From Morella rubra (Eukaryota > Streptophyta > Magnoliopsida > Fagales > Myricaceae): DNA of 64,000 bases. The position numbers and the translations under genes were made by a program. The stretch is from positions 27,811,611 to 27,875,610 of the forward strand of contig CM025850.1 of NCBI GenBank assembly GCA_003952965.2, read 5' to 3'. The notes beneath the pieces are model-generated. The model was not told the origin of the DNA, did not search any database, and was given only the letters and a program-made list of their open reading frames with translations. Of this stretch, positions 45,765 through 58,160 are shown one piece after another (the stretch's first letter is position 1; each line of letters opens with the position of its first letter).

Positions 45765-46719
45765 ATGCAAGGAGGGAAATTGCGCAAAGGGCCTTGGCTT
45801 GAAGAAGAAGATGAGGGGCTTACGACCTTTGTCACCCTTATGGGGGAGCGGAAATGGGATTCCATAGCAAGAGCATCAGGTATGACTTATAAGGATCAAC
45901 TCCACAGATTATTCATTTGTTTGTTTGATGGCATAAGCTATAAGCATGTGGAGAACGGCCTGTTTACGTGTAGGTCTACAAAGGAGTGGTAAAAGCTGCA
46001 GGTTACGGTGGTTGAACCATCTTCGCCCAAATCTTAAGCATGGTCATATTAGCATTGAAGAAGAGCGGATCATTCTTGAACTTCATGACCTATGGGGTAA
46101 CAAGTTAGGTTCTTTCATGTTATTTGTAACTTTAAGGTCAGACCTGAGTTTCGTAAGAAATTTTCTGACCAATTGTCAGTATAGGTGGTCAAGGATAGCT
46201 CGAATGTTGCCCGGAAGAACCGACAACGGGATCAAGAATTATTGGAGGACTCGTTTAAAGAAGAAGGAACAGTTAGCTCAAGAAGAAGGTGCGACGCATT
46301 TGTTCTGCCCTCATGATATTGTTGGGATAATGTGATTGGTTTTTTCTGCTTAATATGCTCTCTCTGCAGAGAATTTTCATTGTGAACAGAAAAATGCCGA
46401 ACAAGATTTCTTCTTTCTGAAGGGTGACAGGATCAGTGCCCGAAAATATAACTGTGGAAACAAGGTGGTTGTTGAGGACTTCTCTGGAACCACCAAAGAT
46501 TCTTCCAATGCACAGGGGTTACAAGACCTTGCATTCACTAGCTCTCCATATGAGACCCGGTTATCAGATTGGATCACAGATATTTCAACCGATCAAAATG
46601 ATACATTAATACTCCACGAGGACTGTAATAGCTTAGAGTCGGATTTCTGCTATCCATCATGCATTCCAGATGATAGCAATATATGGGACTATTCAGATTC
46701 CCTGTGGAACATGGATTAA
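45765..46719 (+). CDS. R2R3-MYB transcription factor, four exons, 232 aa
   Basis: Exons 45765-45879, 45974-46103, 46185-46288 and 46370-46719; all introns are short (about 80-95 bases) with GT/AG borders, and the frame is kept throughout. Repeat R2 spans about residues 6-55 ([28 protein letters not shown]) and R3 about 58-107 ([40 protein letters not shown]). The regularly spaced Trp residues are present, with a non-Trp first position in R3 as usual in plants. The DNA-binding part resembles what I recall of Arabidopsis MYB27 and the MYB48/59 group. The C-terminal half is acidic and ends [10 protein letters not shown], which could be an activation region. It acts in the nucleus on promoter DNA; targets cannot be inferred. 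A TATA box lies at 45703. Confidence 0.9.
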
Positions 46720-46870
46720 GCGCACACAGATGCTATCATTGAAATGTGAATAAACTGATCAGAATGTAAAAACAGTCTTGTGTCGTCTATGTATTTCTGT
46801 CTGGTCATATTTGCCAAAACAAAGTAAGAGAACAAACTAACCCTACAGAATTGATAAAAAAAAAAAAAAG
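46720..46870 (+). other. MYB 3' UTR ending in an A-run at the MULE border
   Basis: A 3' UTR-like stretch of about 130 bases ends in an A-run at about 46856-46870. The next transposon's terminal repeat starts immediately after, so the MULE sits within ~150 bases of the MYB stop codon. Confidence 0.5.
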
Positions 46871-46974
46871 GCTTAATGTACCTGCCAGTCCTTGGAGTTT
46901 GAACTTTTCTCAAACTAGTTCCTGGGCTTTCGTTCGTTCCACAGAGGTCCCTGGGCTCTGTCTTCATTTTTTTT

Positions 46975-48257
46975 AAGGCCTTCCGTCAACTCAGGCCCAG
47001 CTCCATCACGGAGAACACCGACGTGACTTATTAAACTAGGTCACCATCCCTTCAGATCACGACATGTGTCAAAATGCCATATCAGCATGCCACAAGACAT
47101 CACAGTTTGCCACTTCTACGAGCTCTTATTTCCCCTACCCCCTCGCATAACAAACAAACCTAAATTCCCAAATTTCTTCTCGGCAACCTACGACGAATCC
47201 TAACTTCCCAAATTTCTCAAATTCCACCGAATAGCACGATTTGTCTTCAACGGCGTCATCAACGTCTTCAACCTTTGTCCACCGAAGGTATTGTGCAGTT
47301 GGCTTCCATTATTTTGTTTCCCTCATCTGTAAATTTCGTAGCCCCAATGACCCATATTCTTCATGGTTTGAAAATGTCTTCACGGTTGAAAATGTGATTA
47401 CTTAGGCTTGTCTGTTTACGAAGGTGTATAGGACCTGTTTTTTACAGAACCCCTTGGGTATTGCGTTGATGGTCTGCTCCTCTTTCCCATATATTCTTGT
47501 CTCTTTGTTGGAGTGGTGTGGGACCTACAACGATAGGGAAAGGGGACTTGCAACTCGGTGTTGAAGTTAAAAATTGTTGTGTGATATAGTAAGTTATATA
47601 GTTGGGTATATTAAAGTTTCTATAGCTAGGGTCTTGTGTCAATTATATAGTCACTTTTAGGTTGAAATCTTTCTGTTGGTGAGCACTTTCTTAGATATAT
47701 ATTGAAAAGAACCAACATTGTCTCTCTGCTTGGGTATTCTATGGGACCCTTCATTTGGGGGAAATGAAACTTGAATGAAGGGGACCATGATTTATTATTT
47801 GCTATCTATTGTCTGCTGTTGTTTAAGTGTAAAATTGAAAGTGCATAATTCATGTGGACCCTGCTATTTATTGTCTCTCTTGTTAGGTAGCTATCTTTGT
47901 TTTTGACTCTTTTTGGGTGAAGGTGCATTGGGGGAAGAGGGACTATATGTTGTCTCAATTAACTGTAGTGATCCCCTTTTATTTTCTGTCGTTGTTCTAT
48001 TTTAAAAGTTATGCACTACGTCTTTTTGCTTGGCTTGTAAGCTGCTAGAATTTTTCTCATGGCTTGTTTTGCAGTTTGTTATTTTTGCACGGCGTTTTTG
48101 CTCCTATTTTTGCATGGCTTGTAAACTGCTATAATTTTTACATGGCTTATTTGCATTTCTTTTTGCATGGCTTGTTTGCAGATTCTTCTTTTTGCATGGC
48201 TTGCTTGTAGTTTCTTATGTTTTGGATGATGAGAACACAATTGATAAGTCTTGTGTT
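46975..48257 (+). other. 5' non-coding region of the second MULE
   Basis: About 1.3 kb between the MULE end and its transposase. It contains repeated 'ttgcatggcttgt' phrases (about 48050-48210). No frame with recognisable content; likely leader or leader intron of the transposase gene. Confidence 0.45.
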
Positions 48258-48265
48258 TATTGCAG

Positions 48266-49771
48266 ATGGTCAGATTATTACTTTATCATGATGGATCGAT
48301 GAACTTTGTGAAATGAGCTTATGCAGGTATTGAGGTCACCTTTATTGGTGATCTGGACCCAGACTTCATAAGCATGATGCATATATTGAAACACGTAAAG
48401 GTGGAACTGAAATACAACAATGTTAAGAGAATGTGTTGCAAGCTTGGTCAGGACTCATTTGTGGCAATGATCAAAACTGATGCTGACGTGTTGAGGGTGA
48501 TCGACAGAATTAGTCAGAGTAAGGTCCGGGATGACCTCCATATATACTTGGAGCATACATGGACGTACTGGATTTGGTTCCGCTTCCGCTTCCTTTACCT
48601 CCACTGCCACCTGATACGGACTGTGTTGAAGGATTGGGAGATGGTTTGGGTGAAAGATTGGGATCGGGATTGGGAGATGGGAGATGGGTTGGGTGAGAGA
48701 TTGGGAGATGGGCAGGGTGAGGGATTGGGAGAGGGATTGGGTAAGGACTTGGGAAGGAATGAGGGTTTTGTAATGGACTCTGAAGTTGGGTCTGAAATAG
48801 TGGTTCAGATTCTGAAATTGAACGTGCCAGATTGAGTGACATGTATGACACTGATGAGGGGAAAAAGGGCTGCCCGAGCTGTACACATTAAGGAATGATA
48901 CAGACTATGACTTGGAAGAAGAAGATTTAGAGGATTTGAATAGTGAAGGTGCTGATAATGGGAAGGGGAAAAAGGTGTTGTTGAATGGTTTGATCACAAT
49001 GGCAGAACGGAGAACACAATAGAGGATGGGGTTGATGACGGAGTCATATCAGAGGAGGTTGATAGCACAAATGAAGATACAGGCTCCAATGTGACTGTTC
49101 TCGCAAGATACGATACCCTGAATTTTGTAAGGATGACCTGACGAGACCAATTTAGATGGTAAATGGGTTGAAGTTCAGAGACATTGCACTTTTCAAGGAA
49201 GCATGAAATTGTACGCAATACAATCAAAACTTGATTACAAATTTTGAGAACGACAAGCTGCGAGTCAGGGCCATTTGTAGGAAGCTTCGTGTCCGTGGTT
49301 GATCCAAGCCTCTTGGATGAACCAAGGGGAGGCATTTAAGTGAAGAAGTTTCTTAGTGAGCATAACTGTGGGGCACACCAAGAATAAAACTAGCATCTTA
49401 TCTGCACATTATGTTGAGCAGATAAGAGACAACCCGAATCAGCCACCAATGACCTTAAGGTGGCAGATACGGAGGGATTTTTAAGTTGAAGTCTCGATAA
49501 ATCATATTTATAGGGCCAAAAATTGGGTCTTGAGATAGTGTATGGGAAACATGCGGAGCAATATAAGTCTGTGTACGACTACGCTGCAGCACTTTACAAA
49601 TAGAATACGAGTAGTTGCGTAAAGATTGCTACGGACGAGGTATTCTTTCAAAGGATGTAAGCGAGGTTCAATGTGTGTAAGCATGGGTTCTTGCTTGGCT
49701 GCAGACCAATCATATGTGTTGATAGGTGTCATCTTAAAGGGCTGCTTGGAGGCCAATTTTTATGCGCAGTT
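48266..49771 (+). pseudogene. MULE transposase, N-terminal part (broken)
   Basis: The opening MVRLLLYHDGSMNF and the 95-codon stretch after 48374 (FISMMHILKHVKVELKYNN, DADVLRVIDRISQSKVRDDL, YLEHT) match the PB1-like N-terminal region of plant MULE transposases. A linker coded by repeats of 'gattgggagatgg' (48630-48760) follows. The DNA-binding region is at about 49150-49310 (VNGLKFRDIALFKEA, NDKLRVRAICRKL). The catalytic core starts near 49700 with CRPIICVDRCHLKGCLEANF, where the first catalytic Asp is kept. The frame changes many times. It is cut at 49771 by the hAT element. Confidence 0.8.
49764..49771 (+). repeat. target-site duplication of the hAT element, left copy
   Basis: 'gcgcagtt' here pairs with 'gcgcagtg' at 58161-58168, seven of eight bases. 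An 8-bp duplication is the rule for hAT transposons. Confidence 0.8.
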
Positions 49772-50109
49772 TAGGGCTATGCATGGGCGGTGGCGGTTAT
49801 GCCCCCCACTGCCCAAGGAGGTTACCAAAATTTGCAACCGGTACCAGTTACCGGTGCCTAACGGTGGCGATAGCAGTTAGTCGCCCCACTGCTGGGCCTG
49901 TTTTTAGGCTTGTTGGCCCACTTTTTGCCATTTTGGATTGTTTGGGCCACTTTGGGCCTATTTTCTCCATCTTTGCCGTTTGGGCCACTTGTTTTGGCCT
50001 ATTTTCTCCATCTTTGGCCTATTACCAATGCAATTAAAACCTTCATTTTAATTGCACAAAACGTGGGGAGGCAACAATTAAAATTTTACAGCCTTATTTC
50101 AAACCTTCC

Positions 50110-50880
50110 ATTTTAATTGCTGATGTGTGCTCCTCTTCTGTGACACTTATTTTAATTTGCTCATTTGCTCTCTTTTTTTTTTTGTTTTCTTTTTCAAATC
50201 AAACATTAAGATTAAACCAAAAGACTAGAAATCTTTGAATTTGAGTGTAAAGCTTTGAAACAAATTCAAATTTGTGTCTAAAAATTTAAAACAAGGATCT
50301 AAAACAAATTATGAAATAAATAGAGGAATATAATTGAAATTGTATATAAATATTAAAATGTAAGCTATATTATTGATCCTCATGACAATAATTAAACAAA
50401 TTCTTATCATATGACCTTTTTTCTATATGCCCCATTTTGAGAATGACCAATAAAAAGTAACTCAATATTGATCATTCTCATTTAAAATACTAAGACGTAA
50501 TTTGACTATCTTCTAAATCCAAATAACTACTTACAACTTACAACTTACAAAATTACAAAAAATACATACTACAAGTCTACACTAAAATTACTCAAATACA
50601 ACACTATACATACATGATACACTAGAAAAACATTGACCAAATGCAAGAGTATAAAAAAGACTCAAAGGTGGGGCAAGTGTAAAACATGCGTCCTACTCCA
50701 TCTTGATCTCTGTCGTCAAAGCAGGTAACTCTACATAATTAAGAAATAAGAGCATCAATTTATAATGATTAAATTAAATCGAGCATCAAGATTCAAGTAA
50801 CAACCAAATAATAAATTTACTTGAATCAAGCCTGTAAATCTCTTCATCTTCAGTTATGTTATCAGACACTTCGAGTTGGG
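50110..50880. other. hAT 3' non-coding region
   Basis: About 770 bases of A/T-rich sequence between the left subterminal region and the end of the hAT transposase. No gene or repeat recognised. Confidence 0.5.
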
Positions 50881-50887
50881 CCTCACC

Positions 50888-52715
50888 AGTCCCATAATAG
50901 GGTCACTTCTCAACCAATTCTGAACACATTAGATCTTCTGCAGTCTTTGAAGCCAACAAACTCCAGAAAGGATCCAAGATCCGACCTCCAGTACTAAACA
51001 CCGACTTAGAGGGCACAGTAGTGATGAGAATTGCCAATACATCACGGGCTATCTGAGAAAGAATTGGAAACTTCGCAAAGTTCATATTCTACCAATTCAA
51101 AATATCAAATGCTGAAGTCACCTCCTCAACTCCCTCAAATATATACCTTTTAATCTTAGATTTGGACTCCAACATCCTTTGAGAAACTCTCCATTTAGTA
51201 AAGTAATTTTCGTCACCGTCATCATCAACATTAACTATTATTCACAATAGCACGAGGAGGAGCAGTGGCAGTACCACTACCACTACTAGTAGATGAGGCA
51301 CTATTATACTCAGTAAACAATCTCTCAAATACATTCTTCACTTTGTTTGTCATCTCCCCCCCCCCCCCCCTTTTCCTCTCCCAATTGGTTCTTGAACCAA
51401 AACTCCAACACCCACAACTTATATCAAGGATCAAGCAATGTTGCAATGAATAGAAACCCCACAAGCATACTTTGCCCACTTGATCTATATTTGGTGATAT
51501 GTCTAATAATCCTAGCCAATTCTTCAAAGAATACATTAGAGGTAGCCAAGTTCGATCTCGATACCCGCAAAGTCACCTCATAGAATAACTTTAAAAATTT
51601 TGTACATGACGAATGGCATCTCAATCCTCAAATGTAGGTGACCCAATCTCTGCCTCTCATGCCCCTTCTCTTGCAAATAAATAACAAAATGTCCATCCAA
51701 TATCATCATATGATCAAATGCTTTATGGTACTTTTCAGCCACGTTCAACATAAAATAGGTGGAGTTCCAGCGGTTGCAACATCAAGACTCAAAAATTAGC
51801 CATATGCAATTTTTTTTTCTGTAACAGCCTTCTTGAAAGTTTCTAACCTTTGGGGTGAAGACTTCACATACTTAATCATATTACAGACTTTAATTATTGA
51901 GTTGTGCACATCTTTTAACACATCTGAGACAATTAAGTTGAGAATATGTACACAACACCTCAAATGTAAATACTCATGACCACACACAACCTTCAAGATT
52001 GAACCACCTCAACTTTCAAATAGTTCTCCTTTTGAATTGGTCAATTACCGCATCATTAGAGGACGCATTATCAACCGTAATAGTGAGCACCCTATCAATT
52101 GCCATTCAAGCAGACAATCTTCCAATTCCTTTAGAATACTTGATGCTTTATGGTCTTAGATCCTCTTAAATGACAAGATCCTCTTATGCAATGTCCAACT
52201 AGAATCATTAAAGTGTCCGGTCACACACATATAGTTATAGTTTTGGATTGATGTTCAAGAATCTATGGTAAGGCACACTATATTTATTCACTCTAAACCC
52301 CTCCTTCAACTTCATCTTCTCCCTTAAATACAGTGTCATACAATCTCTCATCAACACATACCTCGAAGGCATATTAAACCTAGGTTCCAAATAATGCATC
52401 AATACTCTAAACCCGACCTTCTGAACCGTAACAAATGAAAATTCATCTATAATGACTATTCCCGCAAATCAACTCCCTAATTGCCTTCTCATCAAACTTA
52501 CGAGTGACCCCCATCACCCCAACATCGCTACTATTCGCCTTCGATGCATCATGATTCAACAACATTTGACCAACATCCACATGACCCGCTAAAGTCCTCT
52601 TGTAATAACACAAGACTCTAAATGTTGTCGCAACTCCGATGTCTCATTCTTCTTGTGATGGGCAAGAAAATCTTTCTTACAACAGTGACAACTAGCTCTA
52701 ACATTCATGGGGTCA
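50888..52715 (-). pseudogene. hAT transposase, main part (BED finger rest, core, dimerisation domain)
   Basis: Read on the reverse strand from 52715: the second half of the BED zinc finger (VRASCHCCKKDFL, ETSELRQHLESC, with C-x2-C and H-x3-C ligands), then transposase core sequence including TVDNASSNDAVIDQFKRR (about 52075-52025; Asp of the catalytic core). At 51085-50903 is the hAT C-terminal dimerisation region (LAILITTVPSKSVFSTGGRI, then LDPFWSLL and a Glu-rich end), close to the RICESLEEPER/DAYSLEEPER class of plant hAT proteins. About ten stops and frame changes, and a C-run of 13 bases at about 51358, break the frame. Confidence 0.88.
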
Positions 52716-52720
52716 TTTTT

Positions 52721-55700
52721 TGTCACGTTTCGTGTCAGTACCTACCCCCTTAGGCTCACTTATAGTAATGGTATGCACACAAGCAGGAATTACAGCACGA
52801 ATTAATAGTATAAAGTCCTGATAATCGGCGTTGAAAAGCTTATTTTGAAATTAGAAATACAATATGTCAAATAATTCTTGAAGTTAGGAATTCTGACAAA
52901 AAAAAAACGATAAACAAAATTGGATACTTAAGAAATTTGCAACATAAATTACTTTGGAGAAATTGAAAGAAGAAATGAAAGTAAACAAAATCAAATCAAA
53001 TATGGCATAAGAAAAGAAATGGAATAAGAGAACTTGTTGAAAATATAAATAGTTACACTATGATCACGGATTTTCTCTTTTACAAAATATCCTTCATAAG
53101 GAATACAAAAGTAAAGAAAATGAGTACAAAAGCGGAAGCTGTCTAAAGCTTTCCGTAATACAACATCCATGAAACGGCTAACTGAAATAGTTATCTAGAC
53201 CAACGAAAAACAAAAGGGTGACTACCGCTGAAGTCTACTTAACCTTCGACTCAACGTCAGAAGTTAGGTTAACAATCTCGTTTTCCCCAGTACCCTCTGC
53301 CGGCAGAGTCGGTGGAGGAAGGACTATGTGCAGGAGGGCCATTGGGGAAGTGAGGATATAGGTGGATCTTTGAGGTACCATTGGGGCTTGTACCCCACGT
53401 ATACCCTAATGTATCCGTGATGTAAGTCCATATCTTAACAACTAAGATGTATGGATCAACATCCAAAATCTGTTCGCTCATAAACGTCATCATCTATTAG
53501 GTCAATGTCCACAGTAGTACATACAAAATATTAGAAAATAAAATGGGTGAGTCCTACTGACTCAGTAAGGGGGAATAGGGGAACATGACATACAATGATA
53601 TAAAATTGAAATAACAGACATAATGAAGAATTAACCATCAAGCAATATTCGTAACAAAATCAATATGAGCGATGCAATGCAGAATGAATGCATTCGTTTC
53701 CCGATCATTTCACTTTCTTTCTTTTCTTTGCTTTTTTTCTTTTCTATCCAATAAAGGTATCCTTTCTTCGCTCTGTTTAACCCCCAGAGTTTGGGTTGTG
53801 CGTCCCTCCTCTCCTTTGAGATTTTCCTGTGCCTCGGTACTAAGACCCGATTAAGCATGATTATTCCATTGCCTGGGGATACCAACCACTATCCTCTCAG
53901 TGGTGGCTTGCACTATCCCACTGTGAACGTTACCGTCACCCAATCTCAGTCACTTTGGGTATGAGTTTCATTTCGGTCATTACATCCCCAATACCCATGC
54001 TGTGTTGATGCAGTATGACTTTTTCTATGCATCATCAATAACCAAATCACGAAAAGAGATCCAAGAAACGCATACGAATAAAATAATAAGACCGTAAATT
54101 GACATTCATTAACTATTTAAGCTTAAGTAGTATTATTGAATACTTAGCCCTTCATTCATTTATTAAATTTTTTTTTTAACTTCCATTATCCATTATTCAT
54201 CCATAAGAGGCTGGGCCTAATGGGCCTCTTTATTGAATCCTAATTTTATTTTGTTATAATGAATTAATGTTTAATGGGCAGATTATGACCCTTAATGAGG
54301 ACTTGTGATTTGGACCCCGAATTTCAATAGTCTGTCGGCCCAAATTTTTACCCTAAGACCTCTAAACAATGCTTAACACTGCCATGGGCCCATATTTTTT
54401 TTCTGGATATTTTTACCCCTAATTTTCTTAGAAATGCTGAAACTGTCCTTAGGGGCTTCCAAGGGCAATTTGGTCATTCCACTTATCCAAATTGGCTGAA
54501 ATTTTTAGTGCCAAACCTATCATTATAAAACTGCATATCTGGATAGTTTGGTGACAAAATAAAATCTGTACCAATAAAAATAATTCTTTCAGCAATCGAG
54601 TACCCTATTTTACATGCATTTTTTTTCTTTTTTTCTTTTTTGACCTTTGACTTACAATGTTAACACATGTGCCTGAATGATTTCAACCTTATTAAAAGCA
54701 TATTCAAAGGTAGTTGATAGCAGCAATTCATCACACAAACATCACCACTCACAGTTTTCTTTTCTTTGAAATCAGCGAGTATTTCAAATACATGGAAAAT
54801 TATCATTTATTATACATGTCCAGCTATAAGTAAAATATCATTTATTTAAGGGCACTGCTGCCCCTTCTATTCCACAAAACTTTCTCTATCCAACAAAGTA
54901 TACAAAAATGATACACAAGTTCACAACGTTAAAGCAAAGCACACAAAACAGGGAAAGAAACTAACTAAATAAAAGTTACTTGCATTCTCAAGTGCAACCC
55001 GTGGCATACCAAGACCCCATTCCTCTTTTGTGTTCCCACCTCCAACATGCAAACCATTCCACTATATTTAAAAATCAAGAATACATGCTTTCTAAAATCA
55101 ATAAAGGGAAAAAGACATGGAGCCGGCACTTAGAGTCTATTTTCACCAAAAGAAGCTCAATCTAACATTTTCATTTCACTCTTCACATGCATGCACCCAT
55201 TTGACTTCAAAAACTCTTAAACCATTCACTATCCACATGCATGTCTCTAAGTCTAAAAAAAAAAAACTCAATAAAAGTAGCTTTCTCTACCCAACCGTGA
55301 CCCCTTTTCTTTGTCCATTACCGAACACCCCAACACCCTTTTTAGAACAAGTTTCTACTCCCTTACCTTATTTGTTGGATGATAAGTCTTGAGCAAAACA
55401 ACAACAAAAGTAAAAAACACCTAAAAGTATGACACGAGCTTAGAAAATGGAAGACAAAAAGCTAAAAATCTCCAAAAGGCAAGGGGACAAAGGCTGACTG
55501 TGCCTTTTCTCTCCCCCCCCCCCCCCCCTTTTTTCTTCTTTCTTTATCCCTTCTTCTCTCCTACGGCTGCACCTTGCCTTTCTCTCCTTGGTTCTTCTCT
55601 TAATCCCTTGGTTTCTCTCCTTCCTTTCTCCTTCGGTCAATGAGAATTCTCTCACTCTATTCTCTTCTACTTTTAAGTCACTACACTCACCTTTATCCCT

Positions 55701-56520
55701 CTCTTACTCGGTTGATGAGGTGTTCCAAAGAGACAAATACCGACTGCCTTTCCTCTCTCACTTTCAGTCAGGTGCTAGTTTCACTCACAAGTCTCTATCT
55801 TCTTCTTTTAGGTGACTACACGAGAAGGAAAGCACCTAAGGTGAGCTCCTCCTCTCCTCCTTTATACACCCATAGCTAGGTATAGACAATCATTAGAGAG
55901 ATTTTACAAATCACATTGTACCCATACATATGCAGCCACTGAAGTTCCCCATATCTAGCATGTTCGTGCATGTGAATAATTCAAAAAACTAAGCCAATAG
56001 CAATCTCCCTATAGTCAGCCAAGAGAAGAGAGAGAGAGAGAGAGAGGTGTAAAAGCAAAACAAGATAAGAGAGCAATCAATGCACAAGACATGTGCAATT
56101 CGGCTAAGACATGTGTAAAGTGGAAAATGAAAAGCAAATTCATTTAGAGCATAAAGAAATCCGGTTATAACCTGATCACTAACACTATATTCATTTGCAC
56201 ATAAATAAATTCATTTGCACATATTAGTTCATTTAATATGTGTTATTTAAAGCATAAACAAAATGAAAGATAAATATCATATGAAACTCATGTAATTAGT
56301 GACCAAAGATGCACAAGTATCAAACTCAATAAAGTCAATAAATAAATAAAAAATATATAAAAACAAATGCAACTACTAAAATTTCACAATTAAGAGAATT
56401 AAAATGTGTAAAGCAAGTTTGTGAAAACTAAGCTCAAGGAAGAAATAAGTAAGCATAGCATCTCCTAGATATATAATCGAAAAGAGATGTCAACCAAGTG
56501 AAAAAGAGAGGGGCGTTACA
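52721..56520 (-). mobile_element. 3.8-kb LTR-like element inside the hAT BED finger
   Basis: The insertion begins 'tgtcacgtttcg' and ends 'gaggggcgttaca', the inverted TG...CA ends of an LTR. It is flanked by 'ttttt' (52716-52720) and 'ttttc' (56521-56525), a 5-bp duplication with one mismatch. Removing it and one target copy joins the BED-finger codons in frame (ITDEN, then DPMNVRA). On the reverse strand it carries 'ttactgagtcagtaggactc' (about 53560), a motif shared with the LTR-like sequence at 6975. No gag, pol or second LTR is seen, so it may be a very long solo LTR or a non-autonomous element. Confidence 0.75.
55390..55880. repeat. poly-C and CT/TC-rich tract in the LTR-like element
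   Basis: Seventeen or so C residues at 55504-55520 are followed by ~350 bases of CT-rich sequence on the plus strand. Open frames here (both strands) reflect low complexity, not genes. Confidence 0.7.
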
Positions 56521-56525
56521 TTTTC

Positions 56526-56774
56526 ATCAGTGATCTTAGTGTAGTGCTACCAAACTGAAGACTTCCGTGAGTTCTTCATCTTTTTAAGTAGAGGAAGTGG
56601 TGGTAACCCACTAGGTTCAATGTCAGTTGTTGTATCCATACTCTCCGTTGAAGTGGCTGGACAAGATTGAGAAGGTATAGTAGCTACACTACTACTTATC
56701 AGGTTAGAAGTGTGGCTAGTTTCACTTCCAATTCCAGTCTCAGTAATGGATGTATGTGATTGTGTAGTATCCAT
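56526..56774 (-). pseudogene. hAT transposase, N-terminal exon
   Basis: The reverse-strand ATG at 56774 starts a Ser/Thr-rich leader (MDTTQSHTSITETGIGSETS) that runs into LLKKMKNSRKSSVW, a stop, and HYTKITDEN. The last part is the first half of a BED zinc finger (aromatic W and Y positions); the second half lies at 52715 on the other side of the LTR-like insertion. Ser/Thr-rich leaders before a BED finger are usual in plant hAT transposases. Confidence 0.8.
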
Positions 56775-58010
56775 CTGAAATTAAAGAAAAAAACAATGCA
56801 AGTGTAAAATAATTTGAGAAAAAACATCAATCAAACTTTGGTTTTCAAAAAAATAAAAATGTTGGCCAACTAATAGCTTTAGATGTGATCATATTAAATT
56901 ATAACCACCTCCACATTAGAAGTTAGCATAAGTTGGCCTTTTCGATATATGCTTTAGAGTTTAAAGGGATTGAAGATCTTAAAATAAAAATAGGTTTTTG
57001 AAAAATAAAACATAACCTCAAATTCAATTTTAAAAAAATAATTTGTCAAACCAAATCAAACAATTCAATCATATATCCAAGTATCCAAACCAATTCAATC
57101 CCATCCTCCAACAGTTTCACAAATCACAATTATCCAAATACCAAACCCTAAAGCAATTTTTTGCATATTAAATCAATGAGTTTTTCTAACTGAATTGTAT
57201 AGAGAGAACGGGATAGAAAGACATATCACTCTAGTCCAACAATTTGCAATTTGTTATTTATTTTGATAAACTATCAACAATTTAAACATTGTTAATCTTG
57301 AAATTTTCAAAATTCAAACACTGTTATGAAATTATCATTTAATCACAATCTTCAAGCCACAAAATTGAGTCAAGGCCACTGCCAAATTAAGCACAAGCAC
57401 AATCACTGAGCACCTAAAAAAAGAGTAGTAGAAATTAAAAACTTCACAATTAAGCTATAAGCCAATCGGTTTATAGCAAACTTTTAACTTCACAATTAAG
57501 CTATAACTCCATAAATGACTAACTTCATAATTAAGCATTTAAGAATTAAGCCAATCGGTTTAACAAAAAAATGAGGCAAAGAGGGACTTAGTAATTACCG
57601 TGAGGGAGAGACAAAGTTGAAAGAGAGAGAGAGAGGAGAGAGGAGAGAGAGAGGAGAGCAGCTGAGCTGTCCTATTGCACAACGATCACGGCAGCTGTAG
57701 GAGGCGGACAAACAAATGACATTTGAAAGAGAGGAGAGAGAGAGAGAGAGAGAGAGGCAAATAGAGAGAGAGAGATTTTTGACTGAGAGGGAGAGAGAGA
57801 CTTACCATGAGGGAGAGTTTGATGGACCACGGTGGCAAACGACGTTCACCTTGAGAGAAAGAACCGAGACGTCGAGGGGGAGGGGCAAAGCGATCGTAAA
57901 CGGAGGGAAGGGGGCTGACTAGGGTTGTGTGTGCAAATGAGAAGTGGGAGCTGTCGCGAGGGGGGGAACCCTAAGACTAACTAAACAAAACAATGCCGAA
58001 ACGTCTATTT
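56775..58010. other. hAT 5' non-coding region with GA microsatellites
   Basis: Upstream of the hAT transposase start on the reverse strand. Contains GA-repeat tracts at about 57620-57660 and 57725-57800. The likely promoter of the transposase gene. Open frames within the GA tracts are low-complexity artefacts. An A-run marks 58010-58028. Confidence 0.55.
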
Positions 58011-58160
58011 AAAAAAAAAAAAAAAAAACAAGGTTTTGGTGGTGAACCGCACCGCCATTTTCACCCCTAAGTGAAAATGGCAACCGCTACTAAGCAGGGA
58101 GCGGTTACCGATGGCAGTGCCCATTTACCGGCGCACCGCCGGTACTGGTGAGCACCCCTA

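Larger units (their letters stand above)
49772..58160 (-). mobile_element. hAT transposon, 8.39 kb, inserted in the MULE transposase gene
   Basis: The element starts 'tagggctatgcatgggc' and ends with the inverse of 'taggggtgctcaccagt', the TAGGGGTG-type ends of plant hAT elements, with some decay on the left. Both subterminal regions are rich in 'ggcggt', 'accggt' and 'ggttacc' motifs, plausible transposase-binding sites. Eight-base target copies flank it. The MULE frame joins across it (CLEANFYAQ before, then GKDVNS and AMAIVESEC after), which proves the borders. Its reverse-strand transposase is decayed and interrupted by a 3.8-kb LTR-like element, so it is dead. Confidence 0.9.

Noticed and set aside
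48455..48886. Proline-rich reverse-strand proteins of 113-143 codons
   Set aside because: They are the antisense of the 'gattgggagatgg' repeat that codes the MULE linker; low complexity explains the open frames.
55440..55880. Ser/Leu-rich short proteins over the CT-rich tract
   Set aside because: Low-complexity microsatellite translation inside an LTR-like element.
57716..57922. Arg/Glu-repeat protein
   Set aside because: Product of GA microsatellites in the hAT 5' region.
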